NCBI GenBank assembly: GCA_002373855.1
Contig: DFKO01000005.1
Span: 1-11,234, forward strand
Source of the DNA: Lachnospiraceae bacterium UBA3643
Lineage (GTDB): Bacteria; Bacillota; Clostridia; Lachnospirales; Lachnospiraceae
Direction of reading: 5' to 3'
DNA length: 11,234 nt
Part shown: piece by piece, positions 1 to 7,127 of the stretch
Layout: the number at the start of each line of letters is the position of its first letter
Position numbering within the stretch: the first letter of the stretch is position 1
Made by a program: the position numbers and the translations under genes
Notes under the pieces: generated by a model
Seen by the model: the letters and a program-made list of their open reading frames with translations, nothing else
Told to the model about the DNA's origin: nothing
Databases searched by the model: none

Positions 1-590
1 TTTTCTTTACACTCAAGATAAAGATCGAAAAGCTCCCTGTATCTCGTCTCGCCCTCACCAATATAAAAAATATCAAAAAAGTCAGCAATAGGTTCAGCAT
101 TATAAATACAAGGTCCGCCGCCTATAACTACAGGATATTCTCCAAGCGGTCTGTCATATCCCCTCTCTAAAGATTTAAGGGGTATGCCGGACAGATCAAG
201 GATCTGGAGTATATTTGTATAGCACATCTCATACTGCAGAGTGATGCCGAGGAAATCAAAATCCTTGACCGGATCCTGACTCTCAAGAGCAAACAGGGGT
301 ATATCATTATCCCTCAGGACTTTATCAAGGTCGGTCCAGGGTGAAAATACCCTCTCGCACCATACATCTTCATAAGTATTCATCATACCATACAAAATGG
401 ATATACCAAGATGGGACATACCTATCTCGTAGATATCAGGGAAACACATACAAAAACGAAGCCTTATATCCGACTTCGTTTTATATACGCTGTTAGGCTC
501 GCCGCCTGTATAACGGGCAGGCTTGTCTATACTCATAAGGAGCTTATGAGACAGGGCAAGCTGTCTTTTTGATAAATCAATATTACTCAT
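1..590 (-). CDS. B12-binding radical SAM protein (TIGR03960-like), N-terminal part only
   Basis: The first 196 codons of this gene are visible; it runs off the window at position 1. The protein reads [20 protein letters not shown] and then shows the family hallmarks PARYTGGEPN (near residue 24), CFPDIYEIGMSHLGIS (near 49), a GGGP motif and YIGEGETRYRE (near 180). The last two are typical of the cobalamin-binding-like Rossmann domain that precedes the radical SAM barrel. The CxxxCxxC cluster motif would lie beyond the window, so cofactor binding is not seen directly. The family's biochemical role is, to my knowledge, not established. In many clostridia such genes sit beside a TIGR03936 (DUF2344) gene, RNase G and rplU. 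The ATG at 588-590 overlaps the TAA of the upstream hisI gene by one base (TAATG), so translation is probably coupled; AAAGGG lies about 12 bases upstream. Confidence 0.85.
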   Translation of the reverse strand, partial: MSNIDLSKRQLALSHKLLMSIDKPARYTGGEPNSVYKTKSDIRLRFCMCFPDIYEIGMSHLGISILYGMMNTYEDVWCERVFSPWTDLDKVLRDNDIPLFALESQDPVKDFDFLGITLQYEMCYTNILQILDLSGIPLKSLERGYDRPLGEYPVVIGGGPCIYNAEPIADFFDIFYIGEGETRYRELFDLYLECKE

Positions 591-1612
591 TAATCAAGTA
601 TACCCTTTGTCTTTATTATTTCCTTGAAAAAGCAGGATCTTGAACCTGTATGACACGCAGCACCCACCTGTGATACTTTTGCAAGGAGTGTATCGGAATC
701 ACAGTCTGCATAAAGGCTCTTTACATACTGGAAGTGACCGCTGGTCTCTCCCTTGAGCCACTGGCTCTTTCTGCTCCTGCTGTAATAATTCATTCGGCCT
801 GTTTTTACAGTAGTATCAAACGCCTCTTCATTCATATATGCCATCATGAGCACATCTTTGTTTGTTACATCCTGAACGATACAGGGAACAAGTCCTTTAT
901 CATCCTTTTTAAGATCAGCCCACTTAAGAGAAGCCTTAAATCCGTATGTTCTGATACCTCGGTCAGAGCAGAGTTCCTTAATACCGTACAGCTCTTCAAT
1001 ATTGGCATTTACAACCGTTCCGAGTACTCCCGATATCACATCTTTATCAAGATAATCTATCAGTCTCTCAAGAGGTATATCAGCCAGGGGTACCAGCATG
1101 GGCACAATCGTCTTTTTTAACAGCTTAAGGGTACAGTCTTCATGCATGATAAGGAGCTCTGATATATTATTTTCGATCAATTCCTTGTGCTCCGTAAACA
1201 CATCCGTGCTTGTGATGGCTGCCATGAGGACTTCATGGCCAAATCTGTCAGAGAGCATCTTTACCATCTCAATATTATTTTCTTTTGCAAAATTAAGGAC
1301 AATGCGATAGCATCCGGCGTACAGGAGTCTGACAGCATCCTCAAATGATTTAATATTGCCGGCAGCACATACGGGTATGGCAGATGCAGAATTAATCTTT
1401 CTGATATATGAAAGGGCAGACTCGTGTTCTTCCTCACCTCTCGATAAATCAAAAATAAGTATCTCATCAGCTCCGTTATCCTCATAAAACTTTGCCAGCT
1501 TAACGGGATCGTTTGAGATTTCTTCTCTGTTGGCTATGGAACGGACACAAGATTTACCGCTTAAATATATGGTTGCAACAAATTTTTTATATGCTTTACT
1601 AAGCTCTTCCAT
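590..1612 (-). CDS. hisI: HisI (phosphoribosyl-AMP cyclohydrolase) with degenerate HisA/HisF-like N-terminal domain
   Basis: A 340-residue two-domain protein. Residues about 229-330 are a full PRA-cyclohydrolase, which opens the adenine ring of phosphoribosyl-AMP in the third step of histidine synthesis. Visible motifs are VLMMAYMN (254-261), [15 protein letters not shown] (278-292), the metal-binding D303-C-D305-S-D307, and Cys304, Cys320 and Cys327 ([11 protein letters not shown]). Residues about 10-220 resemble a HisA/HisF barrel: [23 protein letters not shown] (35-57), [17 protein letters not shown] (84-100) and SGVLGTVV (194-201). The catalytic aspartates appear replaced (Tyr/Ile near 15-16; Thr at about 134 or 136), and the phosphate loops are altered (GGGIR to AAGNIK; the second loop reads VPLADIP), so barrel catalysis is unlikely. 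There is no HisE domain; the protein stops right after HisI. It starts 29 bases after hisB, with AAAAGGGG about 12 bases before the ATG. The cyclohydrolase call is secure; the role of the N-terminal domain is unknown. Confidence 0.9.
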   Translation of the reverse strand: MEELSKAYKKFVATIYLSGKSCVRSIANREEISNDPVKLAKFYEDNGADEILIFDLSRGEEEHESALSYIRKINSASAIPVCAAGNIKSFEDAVRLLYAGCYRIVLNFAKENNIEMVKMLSDRFGHEVLMAAITSTDVFTEHKELIENNISELLIMHEDCTLKLLKKTIVPMLVPLADIPLERLIDYLDKDVISGVLGTVVNANIEELYGIKELCSDRGIRTYGFKASLKWADLKKDDKGLVPCIVQDVTNKDVLMMAYMNEEAFDTTVKTGRMNYYSRSRKSQWLKGETSGHFQYVKSLYADCDSDTLLAKVSQVGAACHTGSRSCFFKEIIKTKGILD

Positions 1613-1641
1613 GATTAATAAAAACCCCTTTTATCCGAATA

Positions 1642-2226
1642 TTAAAGAGAACCTTTTGTGGAAAGGACACCGTCTATCCTGTTATCATATCCGGTAGCCA
1701 TATCAAGGGCTTTTCCGAATGCCTTGAAAGCAGCTTCAAGTATATGATGTCCGTTCATTCCGGCCAGCTGCTTAATGTGGATATTCATGCCTGCGCTGTA
1801 GCTGACTGCATAGAAAAACTCACTGGCAAGACATGTGTCAAAATCACCGCACTTTTCCTCGGTAACCTTTACATCATAATTCAAATAAGGTCTGCCACTT
1901 ATATCAACTGCGCAAAGGACAAGAGCATCATCCATAGGGAGTATTATATCTCCGAATCTCCTGATCCCTTCTTTTGTAGCAAGGGCTTTTTTGATAGCTT
2001 CCCCAAGGGCGATTCCGCAGTCTTCCACAGTGTGATGACCGTCTACTTCAAGGTCTCCCTTACATGTAAGGTCAAGGTCAAAGAAACCATGTTTTGAAAA
2101 GCCGGTCAGCATATGATCAAAGAAACCGACTCCGGTATTTATACTGCTTTTTCCGCTACCGTCGATTTCAAGCTTTACATTGATATCAGTCTCTTTTGTT
2201 TTTCTGACAATTTCACTGTTTCTCAT
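1642..2226 (-). CDS. hisB: Imidazoleglycerol-phosphate dehydratase
   Basis: HisB removes water from imidazole glycerol phosphate to give imidazole acetol phosphate, the seventh step of histidine synthesis. At 194 residues it is the monofunctional form, without the histidinol-phosphatase domain found in enterobacteria. The two manganese-binding repeats are intact: FDHML (36-40) with DGHHTVED (62-69), and MNGHHILEAAFKA (157-169) in the second half. These histidines and glutamates form the metal sites in the 24-mer enzyme known for the family. The start is clear: AAGGGGTG lies about 5 bases before the ATG, and the gene begins 14 bases after the hisD stop, so it is part of the his operon. Nothing unusual is seen. 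Confidence 0.97.
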   Translation of the reverse strand: MRNSEIVRKTKETDINVKLEIDGSGKSSINTGVGFFDHMLTGFSKHGFFDLDLTCKGDLEVDGHHTVEDCGIALGEAIKKALATKEGIRRFGDIILPMDDALVLCAVDISGRPYLNYDVKVTEEKCGDFDTCLASEFFYAVSYSAGMNIHIKQLAGMNGHHILEAAFKAFGKALDMATGYDNRIDGVLSTKGSL

Positions 2227-2240
2227 AAAACACCCCTTGT

Positions 2241-3539
2241 TTATTTTTCGTCTTCAAATCTTACGGCGATTGAATTTGCGTGAGCCGTAAGCCCTTCCTG
2301 CTTAGCAAAATATTCAATGTCCTTATGAGCAGACTTAAGTGCGTCATAAGAGTATGAGATAATACTTGTCTTTTTAACGAAATCATCAACGTTAACAGGC
2401 GAGAAAAATTTTGCCGTTCCGTTTGTGGGAAGGATATGATCCGGTCCCGCATAGTAATCTCCGAGAGGCTCGGATGAGTAGTTGCCAAGGAATATGGCTC
2501 CTGCATTCTTAATTTTCGTCATTAATTCAAACGGATTCTTTGTAAGGATCTCAACATGCTCTGAAGCAATCTCATTTGCTGCTTTCACAAGATCTTCAAT
2601 ATTTTCTGTCACAAATATATATCCGAAATTATCAAGAGACTTCTGAATGATCTCTTTTCTCTCAAGCTTTGCGGTAAATGCATCGACCTGGGCGGAAGTC
2701 TTCTCTGCAACTTCCATTGATGTTGTAATCATAATGGCGCTTGCCATCTCATCGTGCTCAGCCTGTGAGAGGAGGTCAGCAGCCGCAAATCTGGGATTTG
2801 TAGTCTCATCAGAGAGAACAAGAATCTCACTCGGACCTGCGATACTGTCTATACTTACTTCTCCGTAAACGGCCTTCTTTGCAAGGGCGACAAAAATATT
2901 TCCCGGTCCGCAGATTTTATATGCCTTGGGTACGGATTCTGTTCCGTATGCAAGAGCTGCGATAGCCTGGGCTCCGCCGACTCTGTATACTTCATCAACG
3001 CCTGCAATCTTTGCGGCAGCAAGTGTTCCCGCATTAACATTTCCGTCTTTTCCGGGAGGTGTACACATTACAATTCTGGGAACTCCCGCAACTTTTGCGG
3101 GCACAATATTCATGAGAACCGAAGAAGGATATGCAGCTTTTCCGCCGGGAACGTAAACACCGCATATTTCTATAGGTGTAAACCTCTGACCAAGGAAAAT
3201 TCCGGTATCCTCTGTATCAAACCAGCTGATTCTCTTCTGCTTTTCGTGGAACTCCTTAATGTTCTGCGCCGATTTCTTAAGTACTTCAACATATTCTGCC
3301 GGCAGTGAATTAAGGGCTTCCTCCATCTCCTTATCAGTTACTCTGATATTATCTTTTGTCAGGTCAAATTTATCAAATTTTGCAGAATACTCAAAAAGTG
3401 CCTTATCCCCGTTTTCTTTTACATTTGTGATAATGTCATCAACTGTCTTTTCAAGGTCTGTCATCTTGCCTGTACTTCTTGAAGCAAGGACTTTCTTAAG
3501 TTCATTCTTTGACTGTTCATTTAATTTTATGATACGCAT
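2241..3539 (-). CDS. hisD: Histidinol dehydrogenase
   Basis: HisD is the zinc- and NAD-dependent enzyme that oxidises L-histidinol twice, by way of histidinal, to L-histidine; it is the final enzyme of the pathway. The 432-residue length is normal. All key residues can be placed: zinc ligands Gln259 and His262 (SQAEHDE), Asp361 (LGDYYAGPDH) and His420 (GLTAHANS), and the catalytic pair Glu327-His328 (ASEHVEI). The long family signature around IDSIAGPSEILVLSDE (230-245) is intact, as are VPGGKAAYPSSVLMN (130-144) and GPGNIFVALAKK (211-222). The start is supported by GAGGAAT about 6 bases before the ATG. The gene begins 16 bases after hisG and ends 14 bases before hisB. Confidence 0.98.
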   Translation of the reverse strand: MRIIKLNEQSKNELKKVLASRSTGKMTDLEKTVDDIITNVKENGDKALFEYSAKFDKFDLTKDNIRVTDKEMEEALNSLPAEYVEVLKKSAQNIKEFHEKQKRISWFDTEDTGIFLGQRFTPIEICGVYVPGGKAAYPSSVLMNIVPAKVAGVPRIVMCTPPGKDGNVNAGTLAAAKIAGVDEVYRVGGAQAIAALAYGTESVPKAYKICGPGNIFVALAKKAVYGEVSIDSIAGPSEILVLSDETTNPRFAAADLLSQAEHDEMASAIMITTSMEVAEKTSAQVDAFTAKLERKEIIQKSLDNFGYIFVTENIEDLVKAANEIASEHVEILTKNPFELMTKIKNAGAIFLGNYSSEPLGDYYAGPDHILPTNGTAKFFSPVNVDDFVKKTSIISYSYDALKSAHKDIEYFAKQEGLTAHANSIAVRFEDEK

Positions 3540-3555
3540 TTTTTATTCCTCAAAA

Positions 3556-4209
3556 TTATTCATTCTTTTCAGTAAGCTTGCGAAGATTGTCGATCAGTTC
3601 CTGTATTCTTTCATTCTGCATCTTCATGCTTACCTGATTAACTATCATCCTTGCAGATAGAGGACAGATTTCCTCAAGAACGGTAAGACCGTTTTCTTTA
3701 AGGGTTGAACCCGTCTCAACAATATCAACAATAACGTCCGAAAGACCGACAATAGGTCCGAGTTCTACGGAACCGTTTAGTTTAATGATATCTATTGTCT
3801 GGAATTTTCTGTTGTTGAAATAATCTTTTGCAATCCTGGGATATTTGCTGGCTACCTTGATCATCTCATGATGCTCAAGTTTATCCCTTGCACTCTCGGG
3901 ACCGCATACACACATTCTGCATTTTCCAAAACCGAGATCAAGAACTTCATAAGCACGTCTTCCCTCTTCCATAATCGTATCTTTGCCAACAACACCGATA
4001 TCGGCAACGCCATACTCAACATATGTGGGGACGTCCGGTCCTTTTGAGAGGAAAAATTTAAGTTTAAGGTCTTCGTTAACGAAGATAAGTTTTCTTGTAT
4101 TTTTATCAAGCATCTCTTCGCAGGAAATACCAAGCTCACCCAGCATAGCAAGTGTCTTGTCTGCAAGTCTTCCCTTTGTAAGAGCAAATGTTAAATATCT
4201 GTCGTCCAT
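3556..4209 (-). CDS. hisG: ATP phosphoribosyltransferase, short form (HisG catalytic subunit)
   Basis: HisG joins ATP to phosphoribosyl pyrophosphate, the first committed step of histidine synthesis. At 217 residues it is the short form: it lacks the C-terminal regulatory ACT-like domain of the roughly 300-residue enzymes and, in the known family, needs HisZ for activity and histidine feedback. Visible motifs include ALTKGRLADKT (9-19), VEYGVADIGVVGKDTI (64-79), LNGSVELGPIVGLSDVIVDI (144-163) and the PRPP loop VDIVETGSTLKENGL (161-175). The presence of hisZ directly upstream, 16 bases away, fits this split architecture. The ATG is preceded by GGGAG at about 9 bases. The sequence looks complete and functional. 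Confidence 0.97.
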   Translation of the reverse strand: MDDRYLTFALTKGRLADKTLAMLGELGISCEEMLDKNTRKLIFVNEDLKLKFFLSKGPDVPTYVEYGVADIGVVGKDTIMEEGRRAYEVLDLGFGKCRMCVCGPESARDKLEHHEMIKVASKYPRIAKDYFNNRKFQTIDIIKLNGSVELGPIVGLSDVIVDIVETGSTLKENGLTVLEEICPLSARMIVNQVSMKMQNERIQELIDNLRKLTEKNE

Positions 4210-4225
4210 TAGTCTGTCTCCCGGT

Positions 4226-5419
4226 TTAAATGAAGAATTCGGAATTTACGATATCATGCTTTTCGCAGTACTGCGAATAATCTTCTTTTGTTTTTGTCTT
4301 GTCAAATGCAATTGCAGCAGCGCTTCTTCCGTCTTTCCGAAGGTCATCGATACGTTTAAATGCAGCCTTTTTCTTTGAAAGGTCATCAGCATCGTAAACA
4401 ACCCAGATAACCGAAGGCTTAACTTCCGGAAGAATGTTCTGTGATGAAAGCGCTGTCATAATATCATCTACAAGAAATACAGCACCAACTGCATATGAGG
4501 GCTTACCGAACTTACCGAGTAGTCCATCATATCTTCCGCCCTTAACAATGGCATCACCTGTACCGTATGTATATCCCTTAAACAATGTGCCTGTATAGTA
4601 ATTAAACTTACTGAGAAGTCCGAGATCTACCGAAACATAATGCTCAAATCCTCTTAGTTTAACTGATTTATATACATTAACGAGGTAATCGATGGCACCG
4701 ATGCTCATCTCATTATGCACATACTCTTTTGCCTTTAAAATATCATCAAATGAAACAATCTTTGTGACATCCAGTATTGCACTGATATGTTCGTCATTCA
4801 TACCAAGTGAAAGCATAAATTCCCTTGCTCCGAAATAGTTCTTTGCAGACATATATTCCCGAAGCTCACCCATATCTTCTGCGGAAATACCTGCATCAAG
4901 ACAGATACCTCTAAAATATCCGCTGTTACCGATACATATCTGAAAATCAGTAAGGCCTGTATGAAGAAGCGACTCTGCAACAAGGCAGATAACCTCTGCA
5001 TCTGAATCGGGATTAAGCGAAGACTCTATAAGTTCAACGCCCATCTGTGTTGATTCTTTTAATTTACCTTGAAGTTCCGATGTATTGTTAAATGCATTTC
5101 CTTCATAACAGAGTCTTATCGGCATTGAGTCGTCCACAAAATACTTTGCGGCGCACCTTGCTACAGACGGTGTAAAGTCAGGGCGAAGCACAAGCATGTT
5201 GCCCTCTTTATCAAAGAAACGGTACATCTCTTTCTCGGGAGTTGTTCCTACTTCATTTGAATAAATATCGGAAAACTCAAAAGAAGGAGTCTCAATGTTG
5301 TTGTATCCGTATGAATAATGGATTCTGCGGAGTCTCTCCTTGATGATAAGCTTTCTCTCAAGTTCTCTTCCGTATATATCTCTTACACCTTCAGGCGTAT
5401 GAATCATTTTATTAAACAT
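4226..5419 (-). CDS. hisZ: ATP phosphoribosyltransferase regulatory subunit (HisZ)
   Basis: HisZ is a histidyl-tRNA synthetase paralogue that does not charge tRNA; it forms a complex with short HisG and gives it activity and feedback inhibition by histidine. This 397-residue protein shows the class II core: TPEGVRDIYG (8-17), LRPDFTPSVAR (78-88), motif 2 as RLCYEGNAF (102-110), TQMGVELI (124-131), the histidine-site-like NYYTGTLF (273-280) and GGRYDGLL (294-301). Motif 3 is altered to AVGAVFLVDDI (310-320), where true synthetases carry GxxxGxxR, so the motif 3 arginine is lost. There is no clear anticodon-binding domain of normal size. These points, plus hisG next door, favour HisZ over HisS. 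It is the first gene of the his operon; AGAGG (5425-5429) is 5 bases before the ATG, which selects this start over the Met at codon 5. Confidence 0.96.
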   Translation of the reverse strand: MFNKMIHTPEGVRDIYGRELERKLIIKERLRRIHYSYGYNNIETPSFEFSDIYSNEVGTTPEKEMYRFFDKEGNMLVLRPDFTPSVARCAAKYFVDDSMPIRLCYEGNAFNNTSELQGKLKESTQMGVELIESSLNPDSDAEVICLVAESLLHTGLTDFQICIGNSGYFRGICLDAGISAEDMGELREYMSAKNYFGAREFMLSLGMNDEHISAILDVTKIVSFDDILKAKEYVHNEMSIGAIDYLVNVYKSVKLRGFEHYVSVDLGLLSKFNYYTGTLFKGYTYGTGDAIVKGGRYDGLLGKFGKPSYAVGAVFLVDDIMTALSSQNILPEVKPSVIWVVYDADDLSKKKAAFKRIDDLRKDGRSAAAIAFDKTKTKEDYSQYCEKHDIVNSEFFI

Positions 5420-5440
5420 AATAACCTCTAAAAAGTAATA

Positions 5441-5467
5441 ATTATACAGGACTTATCAGTCCATAAT
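5441..5467 (-). promoter_or_regulatory. Interrupted palindrome in the his leader (possible operator or leader hairpin)
   Basis: Just after the predicted transcription start, the minus strand contains GGACT-GATA-AGTCC (5449-5462), a perfect 5-base inverted repeat. It is extended by outer arms ATTAT (5463-5467) and ATAAT (5441-5445), with a 3-base bulge on one side. In RNA this would fold into a hairpin at the extreme 5' end of the his mRNA; in DNA it would be a natural operator position (about +1 to +27). The leader is too short for a T-box, and I see no histidine-rich leader peptide. A T-run (ACTTTTT) follows after a gap, so weak termination of upstream transcripts is also possible. Function is inferred. 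Confidence 0.45.
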
Positions 5468-5474
5468 CCCTATA

Positions 5475-5503
5475 ATTCTATGAAAAATAGCAGATTATGT
5501 CAA
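5475..5503 (-). promoter_or_regulatory. Sigma-A type promoter of the his operon
   Basis: On the minus strand a perfect -35 hexamer TTGACA (5498-5503) is followed by a 17-base spacer and TAGAAT (5475-5480), one mismatch from the -10 consensus. Transcription would start near 5467-5469, giving a leader of about 48 bases before hisZ. The -35 lies inside the last codons of the upstream pseudouridine synthase gene (Leu-Thr-stop), so the his operon can be transcribed independently of that gene. A second TATAAT (5441-5446) nearer the gene has no recognisable -35 partner. The assignment rests only on sequence match. Confidence 0.8.
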
Positions 5504-6493
5504 CTTAAAGTATGCCGGAGCCTTTGCTTCAAAGGTTTTTCCGAGGATGTCCTTAAATCTGTCTTTAAATATACCGTTTTCATCAGGTACAGACTCCGGA
5601 AAAGTATCTCTGAATGAGTGCAAGAGCTGGTGATTAATATCTTTATATTTTTCACCGCCGTATTTGATATCGCCTGCCAGGGGATGACCTGCTCCCGCCA
5701 TATGGACTCTTATCTGATGGGATTTGCCGGTGATGAGTTCTACCAGGACAAGAGTATATTCATCATTACCCGATATTGCTTTATATCTTGTTTCCACGGG
5801 AGACACTTCACTCTTTATGCTTTCAGGTACTTTATCCATATCATATACGGATGCTTTATTTTTCTCTTTATCTTTGTAATAAAATCCCTTTAGGATTCCT
5901 TCTCCCGAAAGTCTGCCATGACAAAGAGCCATATATTCTTTTTTCATCAGATGATTTTTTATGCATTCATCGAGGAATCTCGCTCCTATGTATGTCTTGG
6001 CACACATAATGAGTCCTGATGTATTACGGTCAAGACGATTGCATACAGAAGGTCTGTAATTATCCGAGGTATTATAGGATCCTTTTTCGGTCAGATAATC
6101 GATCAGATAATCATTTACGGAGTATCCGTTACTATCATCACTCTGGCTTAAGATTCCCGCAGGTTTATTAAAAAATATTATGTCTTCATTTTCAAATATA
6201 ACAGGTATTTTTATTCGTTTTCTCTCAGGATTGTGTTTTTTATCTGACGCTTTGCTATTATCGGAGCGTTTACCGACCTTAAGTTTTTCAAAGGTTTCAT
6301 CAGAAAAGAATACTTTTATTTCATCCCCGGGATTAAGGGTGTCAAAACCATCAGATTTCTTGCCGTTCAGAACAATATTCTTTTTTCGGAGCATCTTAAA
6401 GAGAAATCCGGCAGTGGCTGCCGGGAAAGATTTTTTTAAAAATTTATCGAGACGCTGTCCTGCGTCGGAAGATTTTACTGTAATTATTTTCAT
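5495..6493 (-). CDS. RluA-family (RluC/RluD-type) pseudouridine synthase
   Basis: This 332-residue protein converts uridine to pseudouridine in RNA, most likely 23S rRNA, judging from family membership. An N-terminal S4 RNA-binding domain (about 12-65, AGQRLDKFLKKSF onward) is joined by a basic, polar linker (about 72-94, rich in Lys, Asp and Ser) to the catalytic domain. The catalytic aspartate is Asp155 in NRLDRNTSGL (152-161); FFNKPAGILSQ (107-117) and the later SHQIRVHMAGAGHPLAGDIKYG motif are also intact. S4 plus this motif set fits RluC/RluD, but the target site cannot be decided from sequence. The ATG has no convincing Shine-Dalgarno sequence in the 13 bases after the upstream stop, so translation may depend on coupling. 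Its 3' end carries the -35 of the his promoter. Confidence 0.92.
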   Translation of the reverse strand: MKIITVKSSDAGQRLDKFLKKSFPAATAGFLFKMLRKKNIVLNGKKSDGFDTLNPGDEIKVFFSDETFEKLKVGKRSDNSKASDKKHNPERKRIKIPVIFENEDIIFFNKPAGILSQSDDSNGYSVNDYLIDYLTEKGSYNTSDNYRPSVCNRLDRNTSGLIMCAKTYIGARFLDECIKNHLMKKEYMALCHGRLSGEGILKGFYYKDKEKNKASVYDMDKVPESIKSEVSPVETRYKAISGNDEYTLVLVELITGKSHQIRVHMAGAGHPLAGDIKYGGEKYKDINHQLLHSFRDTFPESVPDENGIFKDRFKDILGKTFEAKAPAYFKLT

Positions 6494-6506
6494 TTTTTAT
6501 TTAATA

Positions 6507-7118
6507 TCATAATGACAGATTTTCCATCAGCCTCATGACTTCCCTGTCTTTATCTGTCTGAACTGTTTTATTTTCGTTATAAACCCTGATCCTGCCAAGA
6601 TATTTTTCAAAATCATCAAAAACTTTAACAGATCCTGCTTTTAATCCGTTTTTCGCCAACATGCTCTTAATATGCTTATAGAAATCCTCATATGCAAAAT
6701 CTTTTTTTTCTGTATAACCAAGGAGGACATCATCAGCCATGATCATGGACAATACCGGATAAGTCTTATCATATGATGTCATAAAGAGATCATATCTGAT
6801 ACGAAGATCATTTACGTTTACTTCGCATATTCTGCCGTATTTATCATCATCTAAGTGATGTTTTTTGTTTTTAATAAACATCAGCATTGATATTAACTGT
6901 CTGGATGCAGGGAGTAATCCGAGCACAGCCGCCAGTGTCAGTATATTATATCTCGCTGTCAGCCAGGATATATCATCCGGTGTACGCATCATTGTTGTTA
7001 TTATGCCAAATATAAATATGGCAACAGGTATTGCAAAATAAATAATTGTCTTTATGATTTCTTTCTTTGTCTGCCTGACAAGATATCCGAAATCACATTT
7101 AAAATATCTTTTCTTCAC
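6507..7118 (-). CDS. Unrecognised two-helix membrane protein
   Basis: I do not recognise a named family for this 203-residue protein. A short basic N-terminus is followed by two predicted membrane helices, about residues 24-44 (TIIYFAIPVAIFIFGIITTMM) and 58-82 (NILTLAAVLGLLPASRQLISM onward), with a short polar loop between. The remaining 120 or so residues are soluble, rich in Asp, Lys and Tyr, and probably face the cytoplasm because basic residues flank both helices. No catalytic motif is evident. The start is GTG at 7116-7118: AGGA (7126-7129) lies 7 bases upstream, overlapping the stop of the SDR gene, and no in-frame ATG occurs before residue 43. An out-of-frame ATG overlaps the GTG. The gene sits 9 bases after the SDR gene and 13 before the pseudouridine synthase, so it is probably cotranscribed. 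Confidence 0.8.
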   Translation of the reverse strand: MKKRYFKCDFGYLVRQTKKEIIKTIIYFAIPVAIFIFGIITTMMRTPDDISWLTARYNILTLAAVLGLLPASRQLISMLMFIKNKKHHLDDDKYGRICEVNVNDLRIRYDLFMTSYDKTYPVLSMIMADDVLLGYTEKKDFAYEDFYKHIKSMLAKNGLKAGSVKVFDDFEKYLGRIRVYNENKTVQTDKDREVMRLMENLSL

Positions 7119-7127
7119 ATTTATTTC

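Noticed and set aside
734..1310. Plus-strand open frames of 128 and 70 codons opposite hisI
   Set aside because: They lie entirely antisense to a well-supported gene, have no family motifs, and their composition mirrors the minus-strand codons.
3259..3660. Plus-strand 133-codon frame across the hisD/hisG junction
   Set aside because: Antisense shadow rich in Ser, Leu and Phe; both overlapped genes have intact active-site motifs.
5420..5494. T-box riboswitch or histidine leader peptide before hisZ
   Set aside because: The leader is under 50 bases from the predicted start, has no T-box consensus and no run of His codons.
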